From the NCBI RefSeq assembly GCF_015690355.1, contig NZ_JADPRT010000002.1, forward strand, positions 62,001-126,000: DNA of 64,000 nucleotides. The letters run 5' to 3'. A program made the translations under genes and the position numbers. Shown here one piece after another: positions 7,984-16,991 of the stretch (positions are counted from its first letter, which is position 1; every line of letters begins with the position of its first letter). The notes beneath the pieces are model-generated. The model was given only the letters and a program-made list of their open reading frames with translations, had not been told where the DNA came from and searched no databases. This DNA is from Streptacidiphilus fuscans. GTDB taxonomy: Bacteria; Actinomycetota; Actinomycetes; Streptomycetales; Streptomycetaceae.

Positions 7984-8856
7984 TCACCGACCGCAGTTCG
8001 TGACGTCGATGATCTGCGGCTGGAGGGCGGGGTTGGCGAACAGCGCGGATGCGGTGGTGTCGGTGGACGCGGCGGTGGTGAGCGCGGCGTACGCGCCCCC
8101 TGCTTCCTCGATGATGGGAACGAGGGCCGCGATGTCCCAGGGGCCGGCCCCGAGCAGGAGGAAGGCGTCGAGTTGTCCGGTGGCGACCAGCAGCGCGCCG
8201 TGGCAGGTGCCGGTGCCGGTGCCGGTGGAGGGCTTGAGGACGGGGCCGGGCGAACGTGCGGTGTCGGTCCAGTCCGCGTCCGGCCTGGTGGTGCGGGCAG
8301 CGGCGGCCAGGCGGGCGGCGACGGCCCGATCGGCGGGGCTCAGGCGTGCGGGCGGAGGCCAGATGCCGACGTCGGCGTCACCGAGGCTGTCGGCGCCGGT
8401 GATGGTCACGCGCTGGACGGGTGCGGAGCCGGCGGGGCCGGTGGCCTGTGTCCACGCGCCGGTTCCCCGTGCTGCCCACCAACGTCGGCCGAGGGCCGGG
8501 GCGGTGACCAATCCCAGTACGACGGTGTCGTCGGCTTCGAGCGCGATCAGCGTGCTCCATTCCGGCTGGCCCGCCAGGAAGCTGGCGGTGCCGTCGATGG
8601 CGTCGACGACCCAGCGACGCCGTCGTCCGCGTCCGGTGGATCCGAACTCCTCGCCGAGCACGCCGTCGGCGGGGTGCTCCCGCTGGATCGCGCTGCGAAG
8701 AGTGCGTTCGATCTGCTCGTCGGCGAGACTGACGGGGCTGCCGTCGCTCTTCGCACGCCACGCCGTGCCCGCGGAGGCGAAGTGCCGCAGTGCGATCGCG
8801 TCCGCCGCATCGGCCAGCCGGTGGGCGAACGCGAGGTCGTCGTGGGTCCAGGCCAT
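7984..8856 (-). CDS. Inositol monophosphatase / histidinol-phosphatase family protein
   Basis: 290-residue magnesium-dependent phosphatase. The family motifs are GEEFG near residue 76, WVVDAIDGTASFLAG (the DPIDGT metal motif, with Ala replacing Pro) and WDIAALVPIIEEAGG. The general pattern, including APALGRRWWAARGTGA, resembles actinobacterial HisN (histidinol-phosphatase), but HisN and IMPase cannot be separated safely by eye and no his genes are nearby. The start MAWTHDDLAFAHRLADAADAI matches the family's N-terminal helix; the open frame upstream does not look like this protein. The ribosome-binding site is weak. Confidence 0.85.
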   Translation of the reverse strand: MAWTHDDLAFAHRLADAADAIALRHFASAGTAWRAKSDGSPVSLADEQIERTLRSAIQREHPADGVLGEEFGSTGRGRRRRWVVDAIDGTASFLAGQPEWSTLIALEADDTVVLGLVTAPALGRRWWAARGTGAWTQATGPAGSAPVQRVTITGADSLGDADVGIWPPPARLSPADRAVAARLAAAARTTRPDADWTDTARSPGPVLKPSTGTGTGTCHGALLVATGQLDAFLLLGAGPWDIAALVPIIEEAGGAYAALTTAASTDTTASALFANPALQPQIIDVTNCGR

Positions 8857-9266
8857 GCCGCCAGCTTGCCGCGCTCGGGGCCGTAACCCCAGTGGCTGAC
8901 ATAGGGACCTGACATCTGGCACCTGCCGATTGGCCCCCAACACTTGGCGATGCGTCGGCGGGGCAGTGTAGCGGTGACCCGCCCGGCAGGGGAGAAGTAT
9001 CCCCTTCTGCCTGAACTGGCCCTGATCTCCGCGAAGTTCACCTCTCGGCGTGGCTATGCTGTGCCGCGGATGAGCGGGGTGCGGTCCTGTCCGGGGCCGG
9101 CTCGGCCCTGCGGGGACAGCGTTGCCTCGTTCGCTCACCGGTGCGTCACGGCAAGGCGTTTCGGCTGCCGGATGGTGCTTCCCGCTCCACGGCCCCCTTT
9201 GCTCCTGTTCGCGGCGACCCGGACGTCGCCGTCAGGCGACACACGATTCGCCGACCAGGAGGAAAT
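8857..9266. other. Divergent intergenic region
   Basis: About 410 bases between the phosphatase-like gene and the first P450 gene. I see no convincing gene. It must hold the promoters for both directions. The heptamer CTGACAT is repeated around 8893-8915. AGGAGG just before 9267 sets the P450 start. Confidence 0.4.
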
Positions 9267-10724
9267 GTGACGTCTCCCGCGGACTCGTCTTCTGCCCCCG
9301 CCTTCGCGCCACGGGGCTGTCCGGCCCACGCAGGCGGCAGCCAGTCCGTCCCCATGTACGGAGCCGAGGTCGAGGCCGATGCGCGCGGGTTCTACGAGAG
9401 GATGCGCCGGGAACACGGCCCGGTCGCACCCGTTCTGCTGCCTGGCGACATCCCGGCCTGGCTGGTGACCGGCCACTCCGAGATCCTGGAGGTGGTCCGC
9501 ACCCCCTCGAAGTACTCGCGGGACTCGCGCCGTTGGAACGCCTTCCAGCAGGGCCTGGTCGCGCCGGACTCCCCGCTGATGCCGATGCTGGCCTGGCAGC
9601 CGTTGTGCGTCTTCGCCGACGGCGGCGACCACCAGCGGCTGCGCGGTGCGGTCACCCGCGGTCTGGACCGGTTCGACCGCCGGGGCGTGCGCCGCTACGT
9701 GACCCGCTACGCGGACCAACTCGTCGACGGCTTCTGCCAGAAGGGCGAGGCGGACCTGATCGGCCAGTTCTCCGAGCACCTGCCCATGCTGGTGATGACA
9801 CAGCTGTTCGGCATGCCCGACGAGGCGGGTCCGCAGCTGGTCAACGCCCTGCGGGACCTGATGAAGGGCACCGAGACGGCGCTGGCCAGCAACGCCTACG
9901 TGGTCGAGGTGCTGTCCAAGCTCGTCGCCGACCGACGTCGGACGCCGCGTCAGGACCTGCCGTCCTGGCTGCTGTTGGACGAGGCGGAGCTCACCGACGA
10001 GGAGGTGGTCGAGCACCTGCGGCTGATCCTGGTCGCGGCCAACGAGACCACCGTCAACCTGATCGCCAACGTGCTGCGTGTGGTGCTCACCGACCCCGCG
10101 TTCCGGCGGAGCCTGGCCGGGGGGCAGCTGCAGCTGCCCGACGCGTTGGAGATGGTGCTGTGGGACGACCCGCCGCTCGCCGTCGTCCCCGGCCGCTGGG
10201 CTGTCAACCCGACCCGGCTGGGGGAGGTGGACATCCACGAGGGTGACCTGTTGATGCTCGCCCTCGGCGCGGGCAACGTCGACCCCCGGGTGCGTCCCGA
10301 CGTGACCGCGTCCGTGGCGGGCAACCGTGCCCACCTCGCGTTCAGCGGCGGCCCGCACGAGTGCCCCGGCGCGGACGTGGGGCGCGCGATCGCGGAGACG
10401 GGGATCGACGTCCTCCTCGCGCGCCTGCCCGACCTTCAACTTTCGGTCCCCGAGGGAGAGTTGCGCTGGACCTCCTCGTGGCTCGCCCGGCACCTGGCCG
10501 AGCTGCCGGTCGATTTCACGCCGGTCCTGCCCAAGCCCGCACCGGCGGCGGCCACGCCGTCGGCGTACCCGCAGAGCCCGCAGCAGGCGCCCGCTACGCC
10601 GTACCCCGCGTACGACCCCGCGTCTGCGCCGTTCTCCTCCGGTGCCGTGTCCGCGCCCGCTGTCGGAGGACCGACGCGCCGCGTTCCGTGGTGGCGTCGA
10701 CTGCTGTCCCTTCTGCAGCGCTGA
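9267..10724 (+). CDS. CYP157-like cytochrome P450 lacking the ExxR motif
   Basis: 485-residue P450-fold protein. The heme loop FSGGPHECPGA is intact (Cys366) and the I helix has AANETT. The K helix reads EMVLW (residues 295-299), so both the Glu and the Arg of the ExxR motif are missing. That loss is the hallmark of the CYP157 family of Streptomyces (EQSLW in CYP157C1), whose genes typically sit beside conservons, as here. A Pro/Ala/Tyr-rich tail of about 75 residues ends in a basic Trp/Leu segment (RRVPWWRRLLSLLQR) that could bind the membrane. GTG is preceded by AGGAGG. Catalytic activity is uncertain; a role with the nearby terpene synthase or conservon is inference. Confidence 0.88.
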   Translation: MTSPADSSSAPAFAPRGCPAHAGGSQSVPMYGAEVEADARGFYERMRREHGPVAPVLLPGDIPAWLVTGHSEILEVVRTPSKYSRDSRRWNAFQQGLVAPDSPLMPMLAWQPLCVFADGGDHQRLRGAVTRGLDRFDRRGVRRYVTRYADQLVDGFCQKGEADLIGQFSEHLPMLVMTQLFGMPDEAGPQLVNALRDLMKGTETALASNAYVVEVLSKLVADRRRTPRQDLPSWLLLDEAELTDEEVVEHLRLILVAANETTVNLIANVLRVVLTDPAFRRSLAGGQLQLPDALEMVLWDDPPLAVVPGRWAVNPTRLGEVDIHEGDLLMLALGAGNVDPRVRPDVTASVAGNRAHLAFSGGPHECPGADVGRAIAETGIDVLLARLPDLQLSVPEGELRWTSSWLARHLAELPVDFTPVLPKPAPAAATPSAYPQSPQQAPATPYPAYDPASAPFSSGAVSAPAVGGPTRRVPWWRRLLSLLQR

Positions 10725-10808
10725 CCGACCACAAAGCGATCGAATCCGGCCGGTCACGTTCATGCCGGAACGTATTGGTATAGGACTCTGTCAATTACCA
10801 CTGCTGTC

Positions 10809-10846
10809 AAGAGGGGTCATCGCGTCAACTTGCGGTGACTCCTCTT
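10809..10846 (+). terminator. Intrinsic terminator after the first P450 gene
   Basis: A 15-pair stem (10809-10823 with 10832-10846, two G-T wobbles) with an 8-base loop, followed by a short T run. It separates the CYP157-like gene from the terpene synthase gene, so these two are probably separate transcripts. Confidence 0.65.
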
Positions 10847-10965
10847 TGGCGCTCCTTCGCGAAGGCGGAGGATGGGCGCACTGCTGAGCGCATGATCCGC
10901 TCAGGCCTGCCGCGGAGGCAGGCATGTGCGCGGCCTCGCCGGCCGCCTCCGATCGAGGTGATGAC

Positions 10966-12030
10966 GTGCAGGTCCCCGCGCTCTACTCGCCCTACGCCCC
11001 GGCACTTCACCCTCAACACGCCCGCATCGACCAGCGCACCGCGCAGTGGGCGGTCCACTACCGCATCGGGTCACCCGGGCTGAGGACCGCGCTGATCGAC
11101 TCGAACATCGGCACGTTCGCCGCCCGGATCCTCCCCGACGGTCGTGAGGACGTCGCCCAACTCCTCGCGGACTTCGTCCTGTGGCTGTTCGGCGTCGACG
11201 ACGGTCACTGCGAGGACGGCACCCTCGGGATGCGTCCCGGCGCCCTGGCCGGCGAGCTCAGCCGACTGCTGCGCGTGGCGCAGAACCCCGAGACGCCGAT
11301 GCCCGGCGCACTCGCCGACGGCCTGCGCGACCTGGCCCGCCGCTTCACGGCGCTCGGCGGCACGCCCGCCCAGAAGACGCGCTGGGTCGACTCCCTGCGC
11401 GAGTACTACCTCTCCGTCGTCTGGGAGGCCGAGTACCGCTCCGCCGGGACCGTCCCCACCCTGGCGGACTACACGCTCATGCGCCTCTACGACGGCGCGA
11501 CCTCGGTGGTCCTGCCGCTGCTGGAACTCGGGCACGGCGACGAACTCGACCCGGACGTGCGCGACGACAGACAGGTGCGGGCCGTCGCCGAGATGGCCTT
11601 CTTCGTCATCTGCTGGGACAACGACCTGCTCTCCTACGACAAGGAGACCCGGTCGGGCCACTGGGTCCTCAACGTGATCACCATCCTCCAGCGCCAGTTG
11701 GGCTGCTCCCGCGAGCAGGCCCTGGCCCTTGCCGTCGACCAGCGGGACCGGGTGCTGCACCTGTTCGCCCTCGCCACCGACGCGCTGCGCAGCACCGCCG
11801 GACCCGCCCTGCGCCGCTACCTGGACGGACTGGCCGCCTTCGTCCGCGGCGCCCAGGACTGGGGCATCACCTCCGCCCGCTACGCGGCCGGGTCGGTCAC
11901 CTTCACCCCCAGGCTCGAACACCCCAGCCTCGAACCGCTCGACATACCCGTCGTCGCCTGGTGGTGGGACCTGGTGGACGAACTCGCCCTCGCCGAGCCC
12001 GCCGCCGCCCTGCACTCCGTGACGGCCTGA
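10966..12030 (+). CDS. Class I terpene synthase
   Basis: 354-residue terpenoid cyclase. The metal-binding aspartate motif is DDGHCE (residues 78-83, DDxxxE form) and the NSE triad is NDLLSYDKE (Asn219, Ser223, Glu227). A late SARY supplies the Arg-Tyr pair common in bacterial cyclases. It should ionise a prenyl diphosphate, probably farnesyl diphosphate, to a cyclic hydrocarbon or alcohol; the product cannot be predicted. The GTG at 10966 has GAGG seven bases upstream, better than the ATG at 10924. The P450 gene starts 15 bases downstream, so the hydrocarbon is probably oxidised by that enzyme. Confidence 0.9.
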   Translation: MQVPALYSPYAPALHPQHARIDQRTAQWAVHYRIGSPGLRTALIDSNIGTFAARILPDGREDVAQLLADFVLWLFGVDDGHCEDGTLGMRPGALAGELSRLLRVAQNPETPMPGALADGLRDLARRFTALGGTPAQKTRWVDSLREYYLSVVWEAEYRSAGTVPTLADYTLMRLYDGATSVVLPLLELGHGDELDPDVRDDRQVRAVAEMAFFVICWDNDLLSYDKETRSGHWVLNVITILQRQLGCSREQALALAVDQRDRVLHLFALATDALRSTAGPALRRYLDGLAAFVRGAQDWGITSARYAAGSVTFTPRLEHPSLEPLDIPVVAWWWDLVDELALAEPAAALHSVTA

Positions 12031-12045
12031 AAGCGAGGGACCGAG

Positions 12046-13470
12046 ATGACCGACGCGCTCCACACGACCCGTTCCTCCGACAGTGCAGACGGCATCGCAG
12101 ACGGCCCCAAGGACAACGCCGTCTCCGCCCGCCCCGTCCCGGCGGCGCCGGGACGGCTGCCGCTCATCGGCCACACCTGGACGCTGTGGAAGGCCGCACG
12201 CCAAGGCGGCCTCTACCCCTACCTGACCGGCCTCGCCGACGCCGGACCGCTGCTGCGCCTCGACATCCCCACCGCGCCGATGGTCGTCGTCACCGACCCC
12301 GACCTCGCCTGGCAGGTGATGGTCGCTCAGGGCGGCGCCTTCGAGAAGGGGATGCTCTACACCAAGATGGCGCCGCTGGTCGGTTCGGGCCTGGCGACCG
12401 CCGACGGCCCCACCCACCGACGCCACCGCCGCATGGTCCAGCCCGCCTTCCACCGGTCGGCCATCGCCGGATACGCCCGGACCATGAGCGAGCACGCCCT
12501 GGCCATGGCCGACTCCTGGCAGCCCGGCCAGATCCTCGACGTCGACCAGGCCACCGCCGCCCTGGCCGTGGACACCCTCGCCGCCACCCTCTTCGACGCC
12601 GACATCGGCCGCGCCGCAGCCGACGTCGTGCGCGCCGACGTCCCCGTCATCCTGCGGCACATGCTGGTACGCGCCGCGCTGCCGCGCGCCATGGACCGGC
12701 TCCCGCTGACCGCGCACCGGGAGTTCGACGCCGCCACCGCGAGGCTGCGCGCGGTCATCGACCAGGTCGTCTCCGCCGCCCGCGCCGACTCCCGGCCGCC
12801 CGGCCTCGACCTGCTCTCCCTGCTGATGGCCGCCAGGGACGAGGACACGGCGGAGGGGTTCACCGACAGCGAGATCCGCGACGAGCTCATGACGATCCTC
12901 TTCGCCGGATCCGACACCTCGGGGAGCACACTCGCCTGGGCCCTGCACGAGCTGGCCGCCCACCCGGAGGCCGAGGAGCGGTTGCACGCCGAGGTCGACG
13001 AGGTGGTCGGGCGCGGAGGCGCGGTCACGGCCGCCGACGTGCCCCGCCTGGAGCAGACCCGCCGGATCGTCGAGGAGACCCTGCGCCTGCACAGCGTCAC
13101 CATGCTGATGCGCCGTACCCTGCGGCCGGTCACGCTCGGCGGCCACCTGCTTCCCGCCGGGACCGAGGTCGCCTACTCCCTCTACGCCCTGATGCGGCAT
13201 CGGCGCCACTTCCCCGGCCCCGACCGCTTCGACCCCGAGCGTTGGGGCGAGGCGCGGCGCCGGGAGATCCCGCGCGAGGCGCAGTTGGCGTTCGGCGCCG
13301 GGGCGCGCAAGTGCATCGGCGACACCTTCGCCATGACCGAGATGACGATCGCCCTGGCCACCGTCGCCGCTCGCTGGCGCCTGCGTCCCGCGCCGGGGCC
13401 CGAGCCGCGCCCGGTGATGGCGGCCATGCCGCTGCCGGACCGCGTCCGGATGCGGGTAGAGGCTCGTTGA
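12046..13470 (+). CDS. Cytochrome P450, partner of the terpene synthase
   Basis: 474-residue P450 with all hallmarks: I helix LFAGSDTSGST, ExxR as EETLR (Glu344, Arg347), PERW, and the heme loop FGAGARKCIGD (Cys423). The N-terminal part GRLPLIGHTWTLW resembles actinobacterial P450s that oxidise sesquiterpenes (for example the epi-isozizaene and pentalenene oxidases), although the exact family cannot be assigned. It lies 15 bases after the terpene synthase and is surely in the same operon. No ferredoxin gene is adjacent, so electrons must come from partners elsewhere. Confidence 0.9.
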   Translation: MTDALHTTRSSDSADGIADGPKDNAVSARPVPAAPGRLPLIGHTWTLWKAARQGGLYPYLTGLADAGPLLRLDIPTAPMVVVTDPDLAWQVMVAQGGAFEKGMLYTKMAPLVGSGLATADGPTHRRHRRMVQPAFHRSAIAGYARTMSEHALAMADSWQPGQILDVDQATAALAVDTLAATLFDADIGRAAADVVRADVPVILRHMLVRAALPRAMDRLPLTAHREFDAATARLRAVIDQVVSAARADSRPPGLDLLSLLMAARDEDTAEGFTDSEIRDELMTILFAGSDTSGSTLAWALHELAAHPEAEERLHAEVDEVVGRGGAVTAADVPRLEQTRRIVEETLRLHSVTMLMRRTLRPVTLGGHLLPAGTEVAYSLYALMRHRRHFPGPDRFDPERWGEARRREIPREAQLAFGAGARKCIGDTFAMTEMTIALATVAARWRLRPAPGPEPRPVMAAMPLPDRVRMRVEAR

Positions 13471-13773
13471 CCAGCTGAACCCGAACGGGTGAATCGGTCA
13501 AGGTCTCGACAACCTTGGTGCGGCACAGGGCAGTTAATAGCCTAGTGGTTCCGACGGAACGTCATATCGACTATGCCGGAAGAGATTCCATCCGGAACAT
13601 GTCACCGGCGAAGCGCACTATGCTGCACGGCAGGCCGCGTCGGTTTCAGCGGGCCCGGACGGCTCCCTCGGGTGCGTCCACACGCCGCGCGCCCGAGGTC
13701 GACGGCCTTCACCACCTTCTTCACCACCCTCACCACCGAAGCTTTCGTCAGTCCCCGATTCCCAAGGACCCTC
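13471..13773 (+). other. Intergenic leader before the conservon
   Basis: About 300 bases between the second P450 and cvnA. A weak hairpin (13499-13504 with 13512-13517) follows the P450 stop. No separate gene is convincing. An open frame continues upstream of cvnA to 13573, but its sequence is unlike the family. A promoter for the conservon may lie here. Confidence 0.4.
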
Positions 13774-15558
13774 ATGGTTCGTGCTGGTTCTCCCCCCGGC
13801 GATGGACGCTCCCCGAGTCACTCCTCCCAAGGCCCCTGGATGCTGCCCACGGTGGCCGTGGTGGTCACCTGGCTCGGCGCGCTGATAGCGGTGCCGGCCG
13901 ACGGGAGGTGGGCGGTCGTGGTCTGCGGGCTGGTGGCCACCCTCGTGACCGCCGGACTCTCGTTCGAGGCCGCCCGCCGCGGACGTGCGCTGGCCGAGCT
14001 GACCAGGCAGCGGCAGGAGCGGGAGCACTTCCTGCACGGCCGGATGACCGCGCAGGAGGCGCAACTCCTGCACCTGGCCGACGAGGTGCTGCCGCGCGGC
14101 GTCGAGCGCATCCAGCGCGGCGACTTCATCGAGGACATCCTGACGGAGTCGGCCGCACCCGACGGCACCGTCGCGCCGGAGCTCCAGGCCGCCGCCGAGG
14201 CGGCGCTGCGGACGGTGCTGGAGGCGGTCGACGCCGAGGAGACGCTGCGTGAGTCCGCGCAGCGCGCCTTCGTCAACATCGCCCGGCGCGTCCAGGCCAT
14301 CGTGCACCGGCAGGCGCAGGACCTGCGGGCGATGGAGGACCGGCACGGTGAGGACCCGGCCGTCTTCGACGACCTGCTCCGGCTCGACCACGGCAACGCG
14401 CTGGTCGGTCGACTCGCCGACTCCATCGCGGTCCTGGGTGGCGCGCGGCCCGGCCGTCAGTGGGGCCGTTCGGTGCCGCTCTACAGCGTGCTGCGCGGCG
14501 CGATGTCGCGCATCCTGGACTACCAGCGGGTCGAGCTCCACCCCGTGTCCGAGGTCGCCGTGATCGGACCGGCCGTCGAGCCCCTGATCCACGCGCTCGC
14601 CGAGCTGCTCGACAACGCCACCCGGTACTCCCCGCCGCACACCCGCGTCCATCTGACGGCGGTGGAGGTGCAGAGCGGCATCGCCGTCGAGATCGAGGAC
14701 GGCGGCCTGAGCCTCAGCGAGGAGGGCCGCGCGCGGGCCGAGCGGATGCTGCGCGAGGCGCAGGCCGGGATCGACCTGAACGACCTGGGGGAGACGCCAC
14801 GGCTGGGCCTGGCCGTGGTCGGCCGGCTCGCCCGGGCCAACGGGTTCCAGGTCTCGCTGCGTCCCTCCGCCTACGGCGGCGTGCGCGCCGTGCTCGTCGT
14901 CCCGCGGGAGCTGATCACCACCGCGCCGGGCACCGGCATGGCCCACGGCATCGGCGTGGCGTCCGGCCCGCGCGTGGTCGGCAGCAACGAGCGGCATCGC
15001 TCGGGCGTACGGCAGCCTGCCGCGGCGGTGAACTACGACGCCGTCGCGGCGGCGCTCTCCGGCCCGACGGTCGAGGCGCCGCGGCCCGAACCGGTGTCCT
15101 TCGGATCCGCCAACGGCGACGGCGAGTTCGGTCAAACGGGCTTCAGGAGCTTGGAGTTCGGGAGCCCGGGCTTCGGGAGCGCGGAGTTCGGCGGCGCGGA
15201 GTTCGGTCACGCCGAATCCGGCGGCAGGGACTTCGGCGGCAGGGACTTCGGCGGTACGGAGTTCGGCGAGGACCCGTCGGGCGCGACGGAGCCGCGGGTC
15301 GCGGGGCTGCCCCAGCGCCGCCGCCGCAGCCTGCGCCCCGACCTGGCCGGGAAGCGGGTCGTCGTGCCGGAGCAGACCGGGGAACCGGCGGTTTCGGGAT
15401 CGGGACCGGGCTCGCCGGGCGGCCGGAGCGAGACGTCGTACGAGCAGCAGGGTGTCCAGCCCGGCCTGTGGCTCGCCGCTTTCCAGAGCGGGGTCAGCGA
15501 CCCGCAGGCGAACGGCAGCGAGGACAGCACGGGCTCGGGCGAGCGAGGTGACCACTGA
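13774..15558 (+). CDS. cvnA: Conservon sensor-kinase-like ATPase (CvnA)
   Basis: 594-residue membrane sensor. Two N-terminal helices (about residues 25-70) are followed by a helical dimerisation region with LLRLDHGNALVGRLADS, whose His matches the family's histidine box, and a GHKL ATPase domain with HALAELLDNATRYSPP (N box). The C-terminal third is disordered and contains eight pentapeptide-like repeats. Proteins of this nitrate/nitrite-sensor-like type head the conservon operons of Streptomyces, which form a membrane complex with a small GTPase reminiscent of G-protein receptors. ATG 13774 follows AAGGA at good spacing. The stop overlaps cvnB by one base. Confidence 0.9.
   Translation: MVRAGSPPGDGRSPSHSSQGPWMLPTVAVVVTWLGALIAVPADGRWAVVVCGLVATLVTAGLSFEAARRGRALAELTRQRQEREHFLHGRMTAQEAQLLHLADEVLPRGVERIQRGDFIEDILTESAAPDGTVAPELQAAAEAALRTVLEAVDAEETLRESAQRAFVNIARRVQAIVHRQAQDLRAMEDRHGEDPAVFDDLLRLDHGNALVGRLADSIAVLGGARPGRQWGRSVPLYSVLRGAMSRILDYQRVELHPVSEVAVIGPAVEPLIHALAELLDNATRYSPPHTRVHLTAVEVQSGIAVEIEDGGLSLSEEGRARAERMLREAQAGIDLNDLGETPRLGLAVVGRLARANGFQVSLRPSAYGGVRAVLVVPRELITTAPGTGMAHGIGVASGPRVVGSNERHRSGVRQPAAAVNYDAVAAALSGPTVEAPRPEPVSFGSANGDGEFGQTGFRSLEFGSPGFGSAEFGGAEFGHAESGGRDFGGRDFGGTEFGEDPSGATEPRVAGLPQRRRRSLRPDLAGKRVVVPEQTGEPAVSGSGPGSPGGRSETSYEQQGVQPGLWLAAFQSGVSDPQANGSEDSTGSGERGDH
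15151..15270 (+). repeat. Pentapeptide-like repeat tract within cvnA
   Basis: Eight consecutive five-residue units encoded in frame (residues 460-499). The core is [A/R/T][D/E]-F-G-G, for example AEFGG, RDFGG and TEFGE. The pattern resembles the A(D/N)Lxx pentapeptide family but lies inside the low-complexity linker of the sensor. Confidence 0.7.
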
Positions 15559-15965
15559 TGATTTCTCAGCGCACGAACATGGACTGGCTGCTCCGCGACC
15601 TCGCCGAGAGCGTCCCGCAGACCAGGCACGTGGTGGTGCTCTCCGCCGACGGGCTGCGGATGGCACAGTACGGCACCGACACCGACACCGCCGACCGGCT
15701 CGCGGCGGCCTGCGCCGGGCTGCAGAGCCTCGCCCGCGCGGTCGCCGCCGAACTCCCGCAGGGCGACGGCCGGATGCGGATGGTGGTGATCGAGATGGCG
15801 GGCGGCTTCTTCTACCTGATGGCGGCCGGCCCCCGCGCCTACCTCGCGGTCTTGGCGGAGGAGGGCGTCGACGCCGGTCTGATGGGACAGCGGATGCGTG
15901 ACCTGGTCGCCAGAATCGGCGAGCACCTGACGGCACCGGCGCGCGTCGACGGGCCGACTGGATGA
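15558..15965 (+). CDS. cvnB: Conservon roadblock/LC7 protein (CvnB)
   Basis: 135-residue roadblock/LC7-domain protein. The pattern DWLLRDLAESVPQTRHVVVLSADGLRMA and the late GFFYLMAAGPRAYLAVLAEE are typical of the second gene of a conservon. Roadblock proteins regulate small GTPases of the MglA/Cvn type, here presumably CvnD. Translation is coupled to cvnA (the A of its TGA is the A of this ATG), and the stop overlaps cvnC by four bases. Confidence 0.92.
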   Translation: MISQRTNMDWLLRDLAESVPQTRHVVVLSADGLRMAQYGTDTDTADRLAAACAGLQSLARAVAAELPQGDGRMRMVVIEMAGGFFYLMAAGPRAYLAVLAEEGVDAGLMGQRMRDLVARIGEHLTAPARVDGPTG

Positions 15966-16342
15966 GTGACCAGCGCCGCGGCGGGACTCCCGGTCCGGAC
16001 CGACCGGACGAGGAGTCGCCGGAGCGGCTGTACGTGATCACCGGGGGTCGGACGGCGTCGACGAGCCGAAGGTCGATAGACCTCGTCTCGCTCGTCGTCG
16101 CCCTGACCGCCCCGGATCCGATGACTCCGCCGGAACAGGCCCAGATCCTGCGCCTGTGCCACACCCCGCTGTCCGTGGCGGAGATCTCCGCGTACCTGCG
16201 CCTGCCGGTGAGCGTCATCACGGTTCTCCTCTCGGACCTGGCCGACCGCGGCGGCGTCCAGGTGCGCGGACCGGTTCCGATAGCCGCCCTTCCCGACCGT
16301 GAATTGCTCGAGGCAGTGATCAATGGACTACAGAGGCTCTGA
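15962..16342 (+). CDS. cvnC: Conservon DUF742 protein (CvnC)
   Basis: 126-residue DUF742 protein, third component of conservons. The core RLYVITGGRT near residue 22 and the C-terminal PLSVAEISAYLRLPVSVITVLLSDL, a winged-helix-like segment, are diagnostic. The N-terminal 20 residues are charged and variable. It overlaps cvnB by ATGA and cvnD by 20 bases, so the proteins are made in fixed proportion. Its biochemical role is not established. Confidence 0.92.
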   Translation: MSDQRRGGTPGPDRPDEESPERLYVITGGRTASTSRRSIDLVSLVVALTAPDPMTPPEQAQILRLCHTPLSVAEISAYLRLPVSVITVLLSDLADRGGVQVRGPVPIAALPDRELLEAVINGLQRL

Positions 16343-16973
16343 GGGCGGGGACTTCGGCCACGAGAGTGCCCGAGGCCCCGCCCGGCCCCGCGACGAGGAC
16401 CTGCTGCCGGAGACCACGGCGGCCGCCGTGAAGGTGGTCGTGGTCGGCGGCTTCGGCGTGGGCAAGACCACCCTCGTCGGCGCGGTCAGCGAGATCCGGC
16501 CGCTGACCACCGAGGAGACGATGACCCAGGCCGGGGTGGGCATCGACGACCCCGGCGGCGTCCGCACCAAGACGGCCACGACCGTGGCCATGGACTTCGG
16601 CCGGATCAGCATCAACGAGCAGTTGGTGCTGTACCTGTTCGGCACACCGGGTCAGGAACGCTTCTGGTTCCTGTGGGGCGGGCTGTTCGAGGGGGCGCTG
16701 GGGGCAGTCGTCCTGGTCGACACTCGGCGCATCGAGGTGAGCTTCGACGTGATCGGGCGCCTTGAGGAACGCGGCGTGCCGTTCGTGGTCGCGGTCAACG
16801 ACTTCCCCGAGTCACCCGGCTACCCGGTCGAGGACCTGCGCGCCGCGCTCGACCTGCCGCTGGCCGTCCCGATAGTGAGCTGTGACGCGCGCAGCCGGGA
16901 GTCCAGCCGTGACGTGCTGCTCGCACTCATGCACCACCTGCGGTCGCTGACGACGGCTCTGGAACGGGCCTGA
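16323..16973 (+). CDS. cvnD: Conservon GTP-binding protein (CvnD)
   Basis: 216-residue small GTPase. The P loop is GGFGVGKTT (near residue 42), the switch II region is GTPGQERFWFLW, and the base-specificity motif is reduced to VNDF in place of NKxD, as usual in this family. It is the last gene of the conservon and is thought to bind the sensor-roadblock-DUF742 complex at the membrane in its GDP form. A large terminator hairpin follows. Confidence 0.92.
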   Translation: MDYRGSEGGDFGHESARGPARPRDEDLLPETTAAAVKVVVVGGFGVGKTTLVGAVSEIRPLTTEETMTQAGVGIDDPGGVRTKTATTVAMDFGRISINEQLVLYLFGTPGQERFWFLWGGLFEGALGAVVLVDTRRIEVSFDVIGRLEERGVPFVVAVNDFPESPGYPVEDLRAALDLPLAVPIVSCDARSRESSRDVLLALMHHLRSLTTALERA

Positions 16974-16991
16974 CGCGACCTGACCTGCGCA

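Noticed and set aside
11071..13209. A 712-codon open frame on the minus strand opposite the terpene synthase and P450
   Set aside because: It is antisense to two clear enzymes, is Gly/Val/Gln-rich without motifs, and results from GC-rich third positions.
13618..16323. A 901-codon minus-strand frame across the conservon
   Set aside because: Antisense to cvnA-cvnC, with a random composition and no domain; the plus-strand genes have motifs and coupled starts.
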